DNA of 15,626 nt from Giesbergeria sp. (GTDB taxonomy: Bacteria > Pseudomonadota > Gammaproteobacteria > Burkholderiales > Burkholderiaceae_C). The notes under the pieces are model-generated. The model saw only the letters and a list, made by a program, of their open reading frames with translations. It did not search any database and was not told the DNA's origin. Location: contig JAUYGP010000516.1 in assembly GCA_030690515.1 (NCBI GenBank), positions 1-15,626 on the forward strand, read 5' to 3'. The translations under genes and the position numbers were made by a program. Positions 6,744 through 13,384 of the stretch are shown here, in pieces (the first letter of the stretch is position 1; each line of letters starts with the position of its first letter).

Positions 6744-7796
6744 TCATGCCTCCACTGCGCGCTGCAAGGCCGCGCCCACGCGTGCGGGCCCGGGGAAATA
6801 GGCCCATTCCTGGGCGTGCGGGTAGGGGGTGTCCCAGCCGGTCACGCGCTCGATGGGGGCTTCGAGGTGGTAGAAGCAATGCTGCTGCACCAGCGCCGCC
6901 AGTTCGGCGCCAAAGCCGCCGGTGCCGGTGGCTTCGTGCACGATGACGCAGCGGCCCGTCTTCTTCACAGACGCCACCACGGTCTCCAGGTCCAGCGGCC
7001 AGATGGTGCGCAGGTCGATGATCTCGGCGTCCACGCCGGTCTCACGCGCGGCGCATTCGCTCACCCAGACCATGGTGCCGTAGGTCAGCACCGTCACGGC
7101 CTTGCCGGGGCGAAACACCGCCGCCTTGTCGAGCGGCAGCGTGTAGTAACCCTCGGGTACCTTACCCATGGCGTGTTTGGACCAGGGCACCACCGGCCGG
7201 TCGTGGTGGCCGTCGAACGGGCCGTTGTAAATGCGCTTGGGCTCCAGGAAGATGACCGGGTCGTCGTTCTCGATGGAGGCAATCAGCAGGCCCTTGGCGT
7301 CGTACGGATTGCTCGGCATGACCGTGCGCACCCCGCAGACATGCGTGAAGATGGCCTCGGGGCTCTGGCTGTGCGTCTGCCCGCCGTAGATGCCGCCGCC
7401 GCAGGGCATGCGGATGGTGATGGGCGCCGTGAAGTCGCCTGCCGAGCGGTGGCGCAGGCGCGCCGCCTCGGACACGATCTGGTCCATCGCCGGGTAAAAA
7501 TAATCGGCAAACTGGATTTCCACCACCGGGCGCAGCCCATAGGCGCCCATACCCACGGCGGTGCCGACGATGCCGCCCTCCGAAATGGGGGCATCAAAAC
7601 AGCGCGACTTGCCGTACTTGGTTTGCAGGCCTTCGGTGACGCGGAACACGCCGCCAAAATAACCCACATCCTGCCCGTATACGATGACGTTGTCGTCGCG
7701 CTCCATCATCACATCGAGGCCTGAACGCAGCGCCTGGATCATGGTCATGGGCACCGCTTCAGCCTGGGTCGCCTGATTTTTTTCTTGCTTTTCCAT
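6744..7796 (-). CDS. bkdA2: Branched-chain 2-oxoacid dehydrogenase E1 beta subunit
   Basis: A 350-residue subunit that pairs with BkdA1 in an alpha2beta2 heterotetramer decarboxylating 2-oxoisovalerate, 2-oxoisocaproate and 3-methyl-2-oxovalerate. The transketolase-like pyrimidine domain covers about 17-195, with GQDVGYFGGVFR (41-52), the cofactor-activating glutamate in DAPISEGG (Glu73) and GGQTHSQS (138-145, His142). The C-terminal transketolase domain (about 210-340) carries VLTYGTMVWV, VHEATGTGGFGAE and ERVTGWDTPYPHAQE. It follows P. putida BkdA2 almost residue for residue. The start at 7796 lies 3 bases after the bkdA1 stop; its first 16 residues are charged and not conserved, so an internal ATG (codon 17 or 19, before IQALRSGLDVM) is possible. 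Its stop overlaps the alternative bkdB start. Confidence 0.96.
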   Translation of the reverse strand: MEKQEKNQATQAEAVPMTMIQALRSGLDVMMERDDNVIVYGQDVGYFGGVFRVTEGLQTKYGKSRCFDAPISEGGIVGTAVGMGAYGLRPVVEIQFADYFYPAMDQIVSEAARLRHRSAGDFTAPITIRMPCGGGIYGGQTHSQSPEAIFTHVCGVRTVMPSNPYDAKGLLIASIENDDPVIFLEPKRIYNGPFDGHHDRPVVPWSKHAMGKVPEGYYTLPLDKAAVFRPGKAVTVLTYGTMVWVSECAARETGVDAEIIDLRTIWPLDLETVVASVKKTGRCVIVHEATGTGGFGAELAALVQQHCFYHLEAPIERVTGWDTPYPHAQEWAYFPGPARVGAALQRAVEA

Positions 7797-7799
7797 GGC

Positions 7800-9035
7800 T
7801 CAAACCCCCAGTTGCTGACGCTGCCGGCGCAGGTGCTCCGGCATTTCTTTGTACACATCGTCGAACATGGTCGCGGCGCTGGGCACGCGGCCATCGAGCA
7901 GGGTGCCGTGGGTCTCGGCCTCCTTTTGCGCGGCAACCACTTCGGCCTCCAGCGCTTTCTGGGTCGCCTCGTGACGCTCTTCGGTCCATTCCCCCAGGGA
8001 CACCAGATGCTGCTTGAGTCGCGCGATCGGGTCACCGAGTGGAAAGCGTTGCCAGTCATCGGCGGGGCGGTACTTGGACGGATCGTCCGACGTGGAATGC
8101 GGCCCGGCCCGGTAGGTGACCCACTCGATCAGCGCAGGGCCGTGGTTGGAGCGGGCCCGCTCTGCCGCCCACTGCGAGGCCGCATGGACGGCCAGGAAAT
8201 CGTTTCCGTCCACGCGCAACGAGGCAATACCGGCCCCCGCGCCGCGCTGCGCAAACGTGGTGCCTTCGCCACCCGCTATGGCTTGGAAAGTGGAAATAGC
8301 CCACTGGTTGTTGACCACGTTGATGATGACGGGCGCGCGGTAGACGTGGGCGAAGGTGAGCGCCGTGTGGAAATCCGTCTCGGCCGTGGCGCCATCGCCA
8401 ATCCAGGCGGAAGCAATCTTGGTATCACCCTTGATGGCCGACGCCATCGCCCAGCCCACCGCCTGGATGACCTGCGTGGCGAGGTTGCCCGAAATCGAGA
8501 AGAAACCGGCGCGTTTGTACGAGTACATCACCGGGAGCTGTCGGCCCTTGAGCGGATCGGCTTCATTGCTCATGAGCTGGCAGATCAGCTCCACCATGGA
8601 GATGTCGTCCCGCGACAGCAGCAGGCCCTGCTGGCGGTAGGTGGGAAAACACATGTCACCCTCTTCGAGTGCCTGCGCATGGGCCACGGCAATCGCCTCT
8701 TCGCCCAGGCACTGCATGTAGAACGAGAGTTTCTTCTGGCGCTGCGCCACCAGCATGCGGGCGTCGAAGATGCGTGTCTTCATCATGGCCCGCAGGCCGC
8801 GCCGCAGGCGCTCGGGGTGAATGGCCGGTGCCCAGGGACCTACAGCGTGGCCGTCGTCGTCCAGCACACGCACCAGGTGATGGGCTAACTCGGCGGTTTC
8901 GCCAGCGTGGCAATCAGGGGGAGGTCTGCGCACCGCGCCCGCAGGCGATATGCGAAGAAAAGAAAAATCAGTCTTGCAGCCGGGTCGCCCAGTAGGCTCC
9001 GGCACATGCAGCTTGAGCGCTGTGTGCGATGTCAT
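7800..9035 (-). CDS. bkdA1: Branched-chain 2-oxoacid dehydrogenase E1 alpha subunit
   Basis: A 411-residue thiamine-diphosphate enzyme subunit; P. putida BkdA1 is about the same length. It starts with LKLHVPEPTGRPGC, a BkdA1 signature. The thiamine-diphosphate motif begins at GDGA (213-216) and ends at NN (242-243), and the loop containing HSTSDDPSKYR (313-323) corresponds to the phosphorylation loop of the mitochondrial enzyme. FYMQCLGEEA (105-114) and DMCFPTYRQQG (127-137) are further family blocks. The ATG at 9035 is chosen over the in-frame starts at 9068 and 9089 because it gives the family N-terminus and has GGAG (9043-9046) with a 7-base spacer. It is the first gene of the operon. The regulator bkdR, which lies next to bkdA1 in Pseudomonas, is not adjacent here. 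Confidence 0.96.
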   Translation of the reverse strand: MTSHTALKLHVPEPTGRPGCKTDFSFLRISPAGAVRRPPPDCHAGETAELAHHLVRVLDDDGHAVGPWAPAIHPERLRRGLRAMMKTRIFDARMLVAQRQKKLSFYMQCLGEEAIAVAHAQALEEGDMCFPTYRQQGLLLSRDDISMVELICQLMSNEADPLKGRQLPVMYSYKRAGFFSISGNLATQVIQAVGWAMASAIKGDTKIASAWIGDGATAETDFHTALTFAHVYRAPVIINVVNNQWAISTFQAIAGGEGTTFAQRGAGAGIASLRVDGNDFLAVHAASQWAAERARSNHGPALIEWVTYRAGPHSTSDDPSKYRPADDWQRFPLGDPIARLKQHLVSLGEWTEERHEATQKALEAEVVAAQKEAETHGTLLDGRVPSAATMFDDVYKEMPEHLRRQRQQLGV

Positions 9036-9048
9036 CCACGGTCTCCGT

Positions 9049-9065
9049 GCGCGATTGTGTCGCGC
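9049..9065 (-). promoter_or_regulatory. Small hairpin just upstream of the bkdA1 ribosome binding site
   Basis: A perfect 6-bp inverted repeat GCGCGA/TCGCGC with a 5-base loop. In the transcript it ends 2 bases before the GGAG ribosome binding site of bkdA1. It may modulate translation or be incidental GC-rich sequence. Confidence 0.35.
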
Positions 9066-9137
9066 CATGGTTTTCGGGTGGGGCAGCACGCCGATATCCA
9101 GCGTGTCGCCCTTCTTGCGCGGGTAGCGCAGTCGAAA

Positions 9138-9166
9138 ATTCTAAGCGCGCCCGCGCCCGTTGACCA
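9138..9166 (-). promoter_or_regulatory. Candidate sigma-70 promoter of the bkd operon
   Basis: On the minus strand TGGTCA (9161-9166) and TAGAAT (9138-9143) are 17 bases apart, matching the -35 and -10 consensus at 4 of 6 and 5 of 6 positions. A start near 9131 would give a leader of about 95 bases before bkdA1. A short dyad CTGAC/GTCAG (9185-9189 and 9196-9200) lies just upstream and could be an operator. Confidence 0.5.
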
Positions 9167-9196
9167 GCCCCGCAGATGGGCCTGCTGACAGTGTGG

Positions 9197-10297
9197 TCAG
9201 CGCGCGAGCTTGCCCTGCACGCCTTCGGCCAGCCAGTTCATGCCAAGGATCTGGGCGTCGCTCAAGGTCTGCCCGCGCGCGATCACTTCGCGCCCCTCGT
9301 TGTCACGCACGGCCTGCGCCGCGTGGAAGGGGTGCAGCTTGCCTGCAGCAATATCCTTCTGGCGCGCCAGCACTTCCTGCTGCACTGCGGACGGCACCTT
9401 GCTGCCAAAGTCGCCCACACGGATCATGCCGTCCTTCACGCCACCCCAGACGCTGCCGCTTTTCCAGGTGCCCGCCTGCACAGCGCGCACGCGGGCGGTG
9501 TAGTAGTCGCCCCACTGGTGCGTCACGGCCACGATCTGGGCATCGGGCCCCACGCGCCGCATGTCGGAGTGGTAGGCCACCGCCATCTTGCCGCGCTCCT
9601 GCGCTGCCGCCATCACGGCCGTGGAGCCGGTGTGAAACGCCAGCACATCCGCACCTTCATTGAACAGCGCCATGGCGCCCTCGCGCTCCTTGGGTGGGTC
9701 AAACCATACATCCAGCCACACCACTTTCACCACCGCGTTCGGGTTGACCGAACGCATACCTAGCGCAAAGGCATTGATGCCCTGCAGTACCTCGGGAATG
9801 GGAAAACCTGCCACGTAACCCGCCACCCCGGTCTTGCTCATACGACCTGCTGCAATGCCTGCCAGGTAGCGTCCCTCGTAGTAGCGCGCATTGGCCGTGG
9901 CCACGTTGGGCGCCTGCTTGTAGCCGGTGATGGATTCGAATTTCACCTCCGGGAAATCCTTGGCGACCTTGAGCGTGGGCTCCATATAGCCAAAGCTGGG
10001 CGTAAAGATGATCTTGTGGCCGGTGGCCGCCAGGTCGCGGATCACGCGCTCGGCGTCAGGCCCTTCGGGTACGTTCTCGACGAAGGTGGTTTTTACTCCC
10101 GCGCCCAGTGCAGCCTCGACGGCCTTGCGGCCCTCTTCATGCTGGCGTGTCCAGCCCGCTTCAGTGATGGGCGAGACATAAACGAAGCCCGCCTTCACAG
10201 GCTCGGCGTTCGGCGTTTTGAGCGCCGCACGGGTCTGCGAAAATAGGGGCGAGAAAAAACAGGCGGCCGCGAGCGCGGCAGCGAGGTTTTTGTACAT
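9197..10297 (-). CDS. BMP-family ABC transporter substrate-binding protein
   Basis: A 366-residue exported protein of the BMP/Med (basic membrane protein) family, periplasmic binding proteins that often bind nucleosides or purines. The signal peptide is MYKNLAAALAAACFFSPLFS with probable cleavage near residue 24; a lipobox around Cys13 is weak. Family blocks are AGFVYVSPITEAGWTRQHEEGRK (split at about 36-58), IIFTPSFGYMEP (96-107), GYVAGFPIPEV (160-170), ADVLAFHTGSTAVMAAA (216-232) and QWGDYYTARVRA (261-272). The start is backed by AGAGGA about 6 bases before the ATG. No permease or ATPase genes are next to it, so it is an orphan in this window. The ligand is not shown by the sequence; purine is suggested only by family and by guaD and the adenine deaminase being nearby. 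The bkd promoter lies just after its stop. Confidence 0.92.
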   Translation of the reverse strand: MYKNLAAALAAACFFSPLFSQTRAALKTPNAEPVKAGFVYVSPITEAGWTRQHEEGRKAVEAALGAGVKTTFVENVPEGPDAERVIRDLAATGHKIIFTPSFGYMEPTLKVAKDFPEVKFESITGYKQAPNVATANARYYEGRYLAGIAAGRMSKTGVAGYVAGFPIPEVLQGINAFALGMRSVNPNAVVKVVWLDVWFDPPKEREGAMALFNEGADVLAFHTGSTAVMAAAQERGKMAVAYHSDMRRVGPDAQIVAVTHQWGDYYTARVRAVQAGTWKSGSVWGGVKDGMIRVGDFGSKVPSAVQQEVLARQKDIAAGKLHPFHAAQAVRDNEGREVIARGQTLSDAQILGMNWLAEGVQGKLAR

Positions 10298-10330
10298 GGT
10301 GTTCCTCTACATGGTCCCGGGGATAGAAAA

Positions 10331-10360
10331 GCAAAAGACCGCCGGGACAGCGGTCTTTGC
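10331..10360 (-). terminator. Terminator-like hairpin in the leader of the BMP-family gene (possible attenuator)
   Basis: AAAGACCGC (10334-10342) and GCGGTCTTT (10350-10358) form a 9-bp stem with a 7-base loop, extended by a GC/GC pair around one bulged base. On the minus strand the stem is followed by TTTTGCTTTTCT, a split T-tract. It sits about 35 bases upstream of the BMP start codon, that is, in its 5' leader. This position suits attenuation or riboswitch control, but no aptamer was recognised. Confidence 0.5.
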
Positions 10361-10550
10361 GCCGGATTTTATCAGCCGGATCGCATGCGTCGGATGCCGC
10401 CCGAAGGGCCACCACCTCTGTTCGATACCGTACAGACGATGGACCCATCGAGGAATACTCTTTCAGTGTCCGCACACCAACCCAAGTTGGTTTACCCGTC
10501 CTCAAAGGCGGAGCGGTCTTTCACGAACCCCATCTGTCAACACCTGGAGC
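10361..10550. promoter_or_regulatory. Divergent control region between the BMP-family gene and the BON-domain gene
   Basis: The 259 bases between the two starts contain no gene. Operator-like elements are a direct repeat GCCGGAT (10361-10367 and 10375-10381), a dyad CGATGG-AC-CCATCG (10437-10450), and a dyad ACCAAC-CCAA-GTTGGT (10476-10491) about 65 bases before the BON start. I could not place a convincing -35/-10 pair for either direction. Confidence 0.4.
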
Positions 10551-10556
10551 ATCACC

Positions 10557-10871
10557 ATGATCATTCGCACCCTCCTCACCGCAGCCATCGCTGCGGTCAC
10601 CCTGCTGACCGCAACGGGCTGCGCAGTCAGCCGCGGCCAGGAAACCGTCGGCGCCTACATTGACGACGCAGGCATCACAACGATAGTGAAGTCGCGCCTG
10701 CTCGAAGACAAACGGGTTGCCGGAACCTCGATCAGCGTCGAAACACTGAACGGAACCGTGATGCTCTCCGGTTTTGCCAAAAATGCGGAAGAGAAGAGCG
10801 CCGCCGCAAGCATCGCCCAGCAGGTCAATGGCGTGCGCTTGGTCAAGAACGAAATCGCCATCCGCCCCTGA
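10557..10871 (+). CDS. BON-domain lipoprotein (OsmY-like)
   Basis: A 104-residue envelope protein. The N-terminus is a lipoprotein signal, with TATGC placing the lipidated cysteine at residue 22. The BON domain occupies about 36-103: the helix DAGITTIVKSRLLEDKRV, the strand ISVETLNGTVMLSGF with the invariant glycine, the helix AEEKSAAASIAQQV and the strand VRLVKNEIAI. BON domains bind phospholipid membranes, and OsmY/DolP-type proteins protect the envelope under stress. The ATG at 10557 is chosen because TGGAG lies 7 bases upstream and it directly begins the signal peptide; a longer in-frame reading back to 10218 is not credible. The CsbD gene follows after 45 bases on the same strand, suggesting an operon. 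A function beyond envelope stress is not shown. Confidence 0.9.
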   Translation: MIIRTLLTAAIAAVTLLTATGCAVSRGQETVGAYIDDAGITTIVKSRLLEDKRVAGTSISVETLNGTVMLSGFAKNAEEKSAAASIAQQVNGVRLVKNEIAIRP

Positions 10872-10916
10872 ACCTCTTTTCACCACCATCCACACAGCAA
10901 CACACAAGGAGTCTTT

Positions 10917-11132
10917 ATGAACTGGGACCAAATCAAGGGCAACTGGAAGCAAGCGGCAGGCAAGGCACAGGAGCAATGGGGCAAACTCACCAACGACGAC
11001 CTCGACGTTGTGGCCGGGCGACGCGACCAGCTCGCTGGCAAGATCCAGGAACGCTACGGTATTGCCAAGGACGAAGCTGAAAAGCAACTGGCGGACTGGG
11101 AGCGCAAAGCCAGCGATTCGTGGTTCAAGTGA
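10917..11132 (+). CDS. CsbD-family stress protein
   Basis: A 71-residue, charged, helical protein with the CsbD family start MNWDQIKGNWKQAAGKAQEQWG and the following pattern of two helices (KLTNDDLDVVAGRRDQLAGK, then IAKDEAEKQLADWER). CsbD-like proteins are small cytosolic proteins induced by general stress (sigma-B in Bacillus, various stresses in Proteobacteria); their biochemical role is unknown. AAGGAG lies 6 bases before the ATG. The gene is 45 bases after the BON-domain gene and ends 44 bases before a strong two-way terminator. Confidence 0.94.
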   Translation: MNWDQIKGNWKQAAGKAQEQWGKLTNDDLDVVAGRRDQLAGKIQERYGIAKDEAEKQLADWERKASDSWFK

Positions 11133-11176
11133 TTGCAGGGTGGCATGCCTGAATTCGCATGCGCAAGCCGCCCACT

Positions 11177-11216
11177 GCACAATAAAAACGGCCCCTCGGG
11201 GCCGTTTTTATTGTGC
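11177..11216. terminator. Bidirectional intrinsic terminator
   Basis: A perfect 19-bp inverted repeat: GCACAATAAAAACGGCCCC at 11177-11195 and its complement at 11198-11216, with a 2-base centre. The GC core is flanked by A5 on the left and T5 on the right, so it reads as an intrinsic terminator on both strands. It serves the csbD-like gene (plus) and the converging crystallin-domain gene (minus). Confidence 0.93.
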
Positions 11217-11232
11217 TGAGTCACCACACATA

Positions 11233-12042
11233 TCAACGGTTGCGCGGCTCTCCCTGTCGGTTCACGGTGACCATGGCCCCTGGGGGCTCAGTCATCTGAA
11301 TCCGATGCTCTTGCCTCCGGAAGGTATAGGTGACATCCCAGTAGTCTGGCTGCTGGTTGGGCACAACGGCGCAACGCTGCACATCCTGCATCCGCCCCGT
11401 CTGCCCGTCCGACCCCATACGGGACCCCACCACCGCCCCTGCCACGACGCCCCCGGCGGTAGCAATGTCCCGGCCACTCCCCCCGCCCACCTGGTGCCCC
11501 AGGATACCGCCGATGAGCGCCCCTGCAATAGCCGCCGGGACGTTGTTGGAGTCCCCACGGTTCGGCCCCACACGCTCACGCTCCACCCAGCAACGCTGTT
11601 CGGGGGTTGCCACTACAGCGCGTACGGAGGTCACTGGTGCTTCGTAGAGCCGCTCGCCGTTGCGACGGCGGCTGTCGTAGAAGGGATCGGGCACCGGCGC
11701 AAAGCGGTTGTCGGCCACGCGCGCACTGCGATCCACTTCCCGCACCGAAGACAGCCGATCATTCATCCCCATGGAAGACAGCGAAGGGTATCGACCCGGA
11801 CGAAGAACCATGCAGCGCCCCCGAAAGCGTGCGTCTTCACACACCTCCCAGCGCCCTCCCAGTATCTGCACCGAAGAAGCGCGGTCATTGAAGCCCTCAC
11901 GTGCAAGATTTCTGATCTGGTGCTCGGTCGAAAATGAGCGCCCCCGAAACCCGTCATGTTCAAAAAAGACGGCTTGCGCCCCGGCCTGCGTGGCAAGTGC
12001 CAGCAGAGTCAAGGCACATGCGTTTTTCAACGAATGTTTCAT
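11233..12042 (-). CDS. Secreted beta/gamma-crystallin domain plus glycine-zipper (17 kDa antigen-like) protein
   Basis: A 269-residue protein. The signal peptide is about 1-22 (LATQAGA then QA). A beta/gamma-crystallin domain covers about 24-103, with two Greek-key halves that each end in a canonical calcium-binding motif: NDRASS (52-57) and NDRLSS (94-99). Cys68 and Cys77 may form a disulfide. After a linker, a glycine zipper 2TM segment lies at about 169-210 (IAGALIGGILGHQVGGG, GGVVAGAVVGSRMG), followed by a C-terminal module (QRCAVVPN, YWDVTYTFRRQEHRIQM, PPGAMVTV) like that of the rickettsial 17 kDa antigen/SlyB group. Cys151 and Cys224 flank the zipper. It probably acts at the outer membrane or periplasm, but there is no lipobox. 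AGGA lies about 8 bases before the ATG. The function is unknown; calcium-stabilised envelope binding is an inference. Confidence 0.9.
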   Translation of the reverse strand: MKHSLKNACALTLLALATQAGAQAVFFEHDGFRGRSFSTEHQIRNLAREGFNDRASSVQILGGRWEVCEDARFRGRCMVLRPGRYPSLSSMGMNDRLSSVREVDRSARVADNRFAPVPDPFYDSRRRNGERLYEAPVTSVRAVVATPEQRCWVERERVGPNRGDSNNVPAAIAGALIGGILGHQVGGGSGRDIATAGGVVAGAVVGSRMGSDGQTGRMQDVQRCAVVPNQQPDYWDVTYTFRRQEHRIQMTEPPGAMVTVNRQGEPRNR

Positions 12043-12126
12043 TTTTCAATCCTATGGTTTGGAGGCCTGCGCTGGTAGACCCGTGCGGCATTCGTGCAAG
12101 TCAAAACCGCAGCGGCCGACTCAAGG

Positions 12127-12285
12127 TCACAACCGGCCCATCACCAGCAGCACCAGCATGACCACCACCACCAGGCCCAGCAACCCACTGGGCCCATAGC
12201 CCCAGCTTCGGCTGTGCGGCCAGGAGGGAATGGCGCCGATAAGCAGCAGAATCAGCACGATCAAAAGCAGCGTTCCTAAGCTCAT
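12127..12285 (-). CDS. DUF3309-family small membrane protein
   Basis: A 52-residue protein: two hydrophobic helices (LGTLLLIVLILLLIGAI at about 3-19 and LLGLVVVVMLVLLVMG at about 35-50) joined by the short loop PSWPHSRSWGYGPSG. This loop and the MSLGT start are the signature of the DUF3309 family, small inner-membrane proteins common in Proteobacteria and often placed beside stress genes. AAGGA stands about 9 bases before the ATG at 12285, and the frame closes with TGA at 12127-12129. No biochemical function is known. It lies between the crystallin-domain gene (84 bases on) and the tandem Crp/Fnr genes, all on the minus strand. Confidence 0.9.
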   Translation of the reverse strand: MSLGTLLLIVLILLLIGAIPSWPHSRSWGYGPSGLLGLVVVVMLVLLVMGRL

Positions 12286-12513
12286 AATATTTTTCCTTGA
12301 ATCGGTATGTGCAGGTTTTCAATGGGCCGATGCCGGAGGCACCACGATCATGGAAGAGCCTTCGCTAGATCTCACGCGGTATGTCGAGAACGGCACCATG
12401 TCAGACTAAACGTCCATCAGCCGCACGTCGGTGCGTTAGCGAACACAGCAGGCACTTTCGGTCGCACTGTGTGAACCGGTCAGCTCTCCCCCGGCACACT
12501 CCAGCCCCCCCTC
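12286..12513 (-). promoter_or_regulatory. Gap upstream of the DUF3309 gene with a weak Crp-like dyad
   Basis: I find no gene in these 228 bases. The only regular element is TCGCA-CTG-TGTGA (12462-12474), a dyad with one mismatch, about 180 bases upstream of the DUF3309 start. It could be a target of the adjacent Crp/Fnr proteins, but the half-site order is not the usual one and chance is likely. Confidence 0.25.
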
Positions 12514-13257
12514 TCAGGACATCAACGCGGCATAGGCTTGGCAATCGGCGGCATAGCAACTGCAGGCCACAGCAGCCAGCCCTCGGCGGTCGAGCACAGT
12601 GACCTGGCCACGGTGGTACGTGATGAGCCCTGCGCTCTGCAGCCTACCGGCGGCCGTGGTGATACCCACCCGGCGCACCCCCAGCAGGAAGGCCAGGTCT
12701 TGGTGTGTGACATGAAAGCTGGATGCGTCTGACCGATTCTGGGTCATCAACAGCCAACGCGCCAACCTGGGACCAATGGTGTGAAAGCGATGACAGGCCG
12801 CCAGACCCGTGCGCTGCGCCATCAACACAGACAGGTACCGGTTGACGCCCGCCAGCAGGGCCTGGCTGTCTTTCAGCAGGGCGCAGAAATCATCGGCCGC
12901 CATGCGCCATGCGTGGCCGGGGCATTGCACGATGGCATGCAAGGGCTCTTGCGCCACACCCAGCGCCAACTGCGCGCCCAGCAGGCCTTCACGCCCGACC
13001 ATGCCCACCTCCAGGGCCAGGCGCCCATCAAGCTGCGCCACCTGGGAGATGAATCCATCGATGGGGAAATAGGCATGGCACGTAGGTTGGCCCTTGCGCC
13101 CCAGCACTTCGGACATCACCAGCGGAACCTGCTCGCAACGCGAGAGGAAGTTCAGGCGCTCCTGGGGCGGCAGAAGCTCGATCAGATGGTTGCAGACAGG
13201 GGCCAATGGGGAGTCCTGGAGGAAGGGCAACGTCCTTGCGCCAAAGCGAGTGCACAA
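12514..13257 (-). CDS. Crp/Fnr-family transcription regulator (paralogue 1)
   Basis: A one-component regulator with an N-terminal cyclic-nucleotide-binding-like beta-roll (about 20-125), a dimerisation helix (about 126-172) and a C-terminal winged helix-turn-helix (VTHQDLAFLLGVRRVGITTA at about 183-202, wing ITYHRGQVTVLDRRGL). It ends with a cysteine pair in CSCYAA (Cys232 and Cys234). It lacks the N-terminal cysteine cluster of true Fnr, and the effector is unknown. The start is uncertain: no ATG lies before residue 48, an in-frame TGA closes the frame just upstream of 13257, and both TTG at 13257 and TTG at 13206 (with AGGA 6 bases upstream) are possible. It lies 127 bases downstream of its paralogue on the same strand and probably controls nearby stress genes, though this is inference. 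Confidence 0.85.
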   Translation of the reverse strand: MCTRFGARTLPFLQDSPLAPVCNHLIELLPPQERLNFLSRCEQVPLVMSEVLGRKGQPTCHAYFPIDGFISQVAQLDGRLALEVGMVGREGLLGAQLALGVAQEPLHAIVQCPGHAWRMAADDFCALLKDSQALLAGVNRYLSVLMAQRTGLAACHRFHTIGPRLARWLLMTQNRSDASSFHVTHQDLAFLLGVRRVGITTAAGRLQSAGLITYHRGQVTVLDRRGLAAVACSCYAADCQAYAALMS

Positions 13258-13336
13258 AAATCACACCGCCACCGCAAGACACGGCTCACCCGTTGGCACA
13301 GTCTGCGCCACAAGTCCCCTTTGCCACTGTCTGCCA

Positions 13337-13351
13337 GCCCACATAGTGGGC
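13337..13351. repeat. Short perfect hairpin between the two Crp/Fnr genes
   Basis: GCCCAC-ATA-GTGGGC forms a 6-bp stem with a 3-base loop, 34 bases beyond the stop of paralogue 2. No T-run follows on the minus strand, so it is either a weak terminator or an operator for paralogue 1. The rest of this 127-base gap shows nothing else. Confidence 0.35.
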
Positions 13352-13384
13352 CTCTAATAACTGTGTAACGCGAGGAGACCCTGG

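Noticed and set aside
6291..7724. Open frame of 477 codons on the plus strand
   Set aside because: Antisense to bkdB and bkdA2, both unambiguous by motif; no domain of its own.
9036..9196. Possible hidden regulator gene (bkdR-like) upstream of bkdA1
   Set aside because: The 161-base gap is too short, and no frame in it shows a helix-turn-helix or Lrp-like text.
10218..10556. Upstream in-frame extension of the BON-domain protein
   Set aside because: It would overlap the start of the divergent BMP-type gene and run through the shared control region; the ATG at 10557 has a ribosome binding site and begins the lipoprotein signal.
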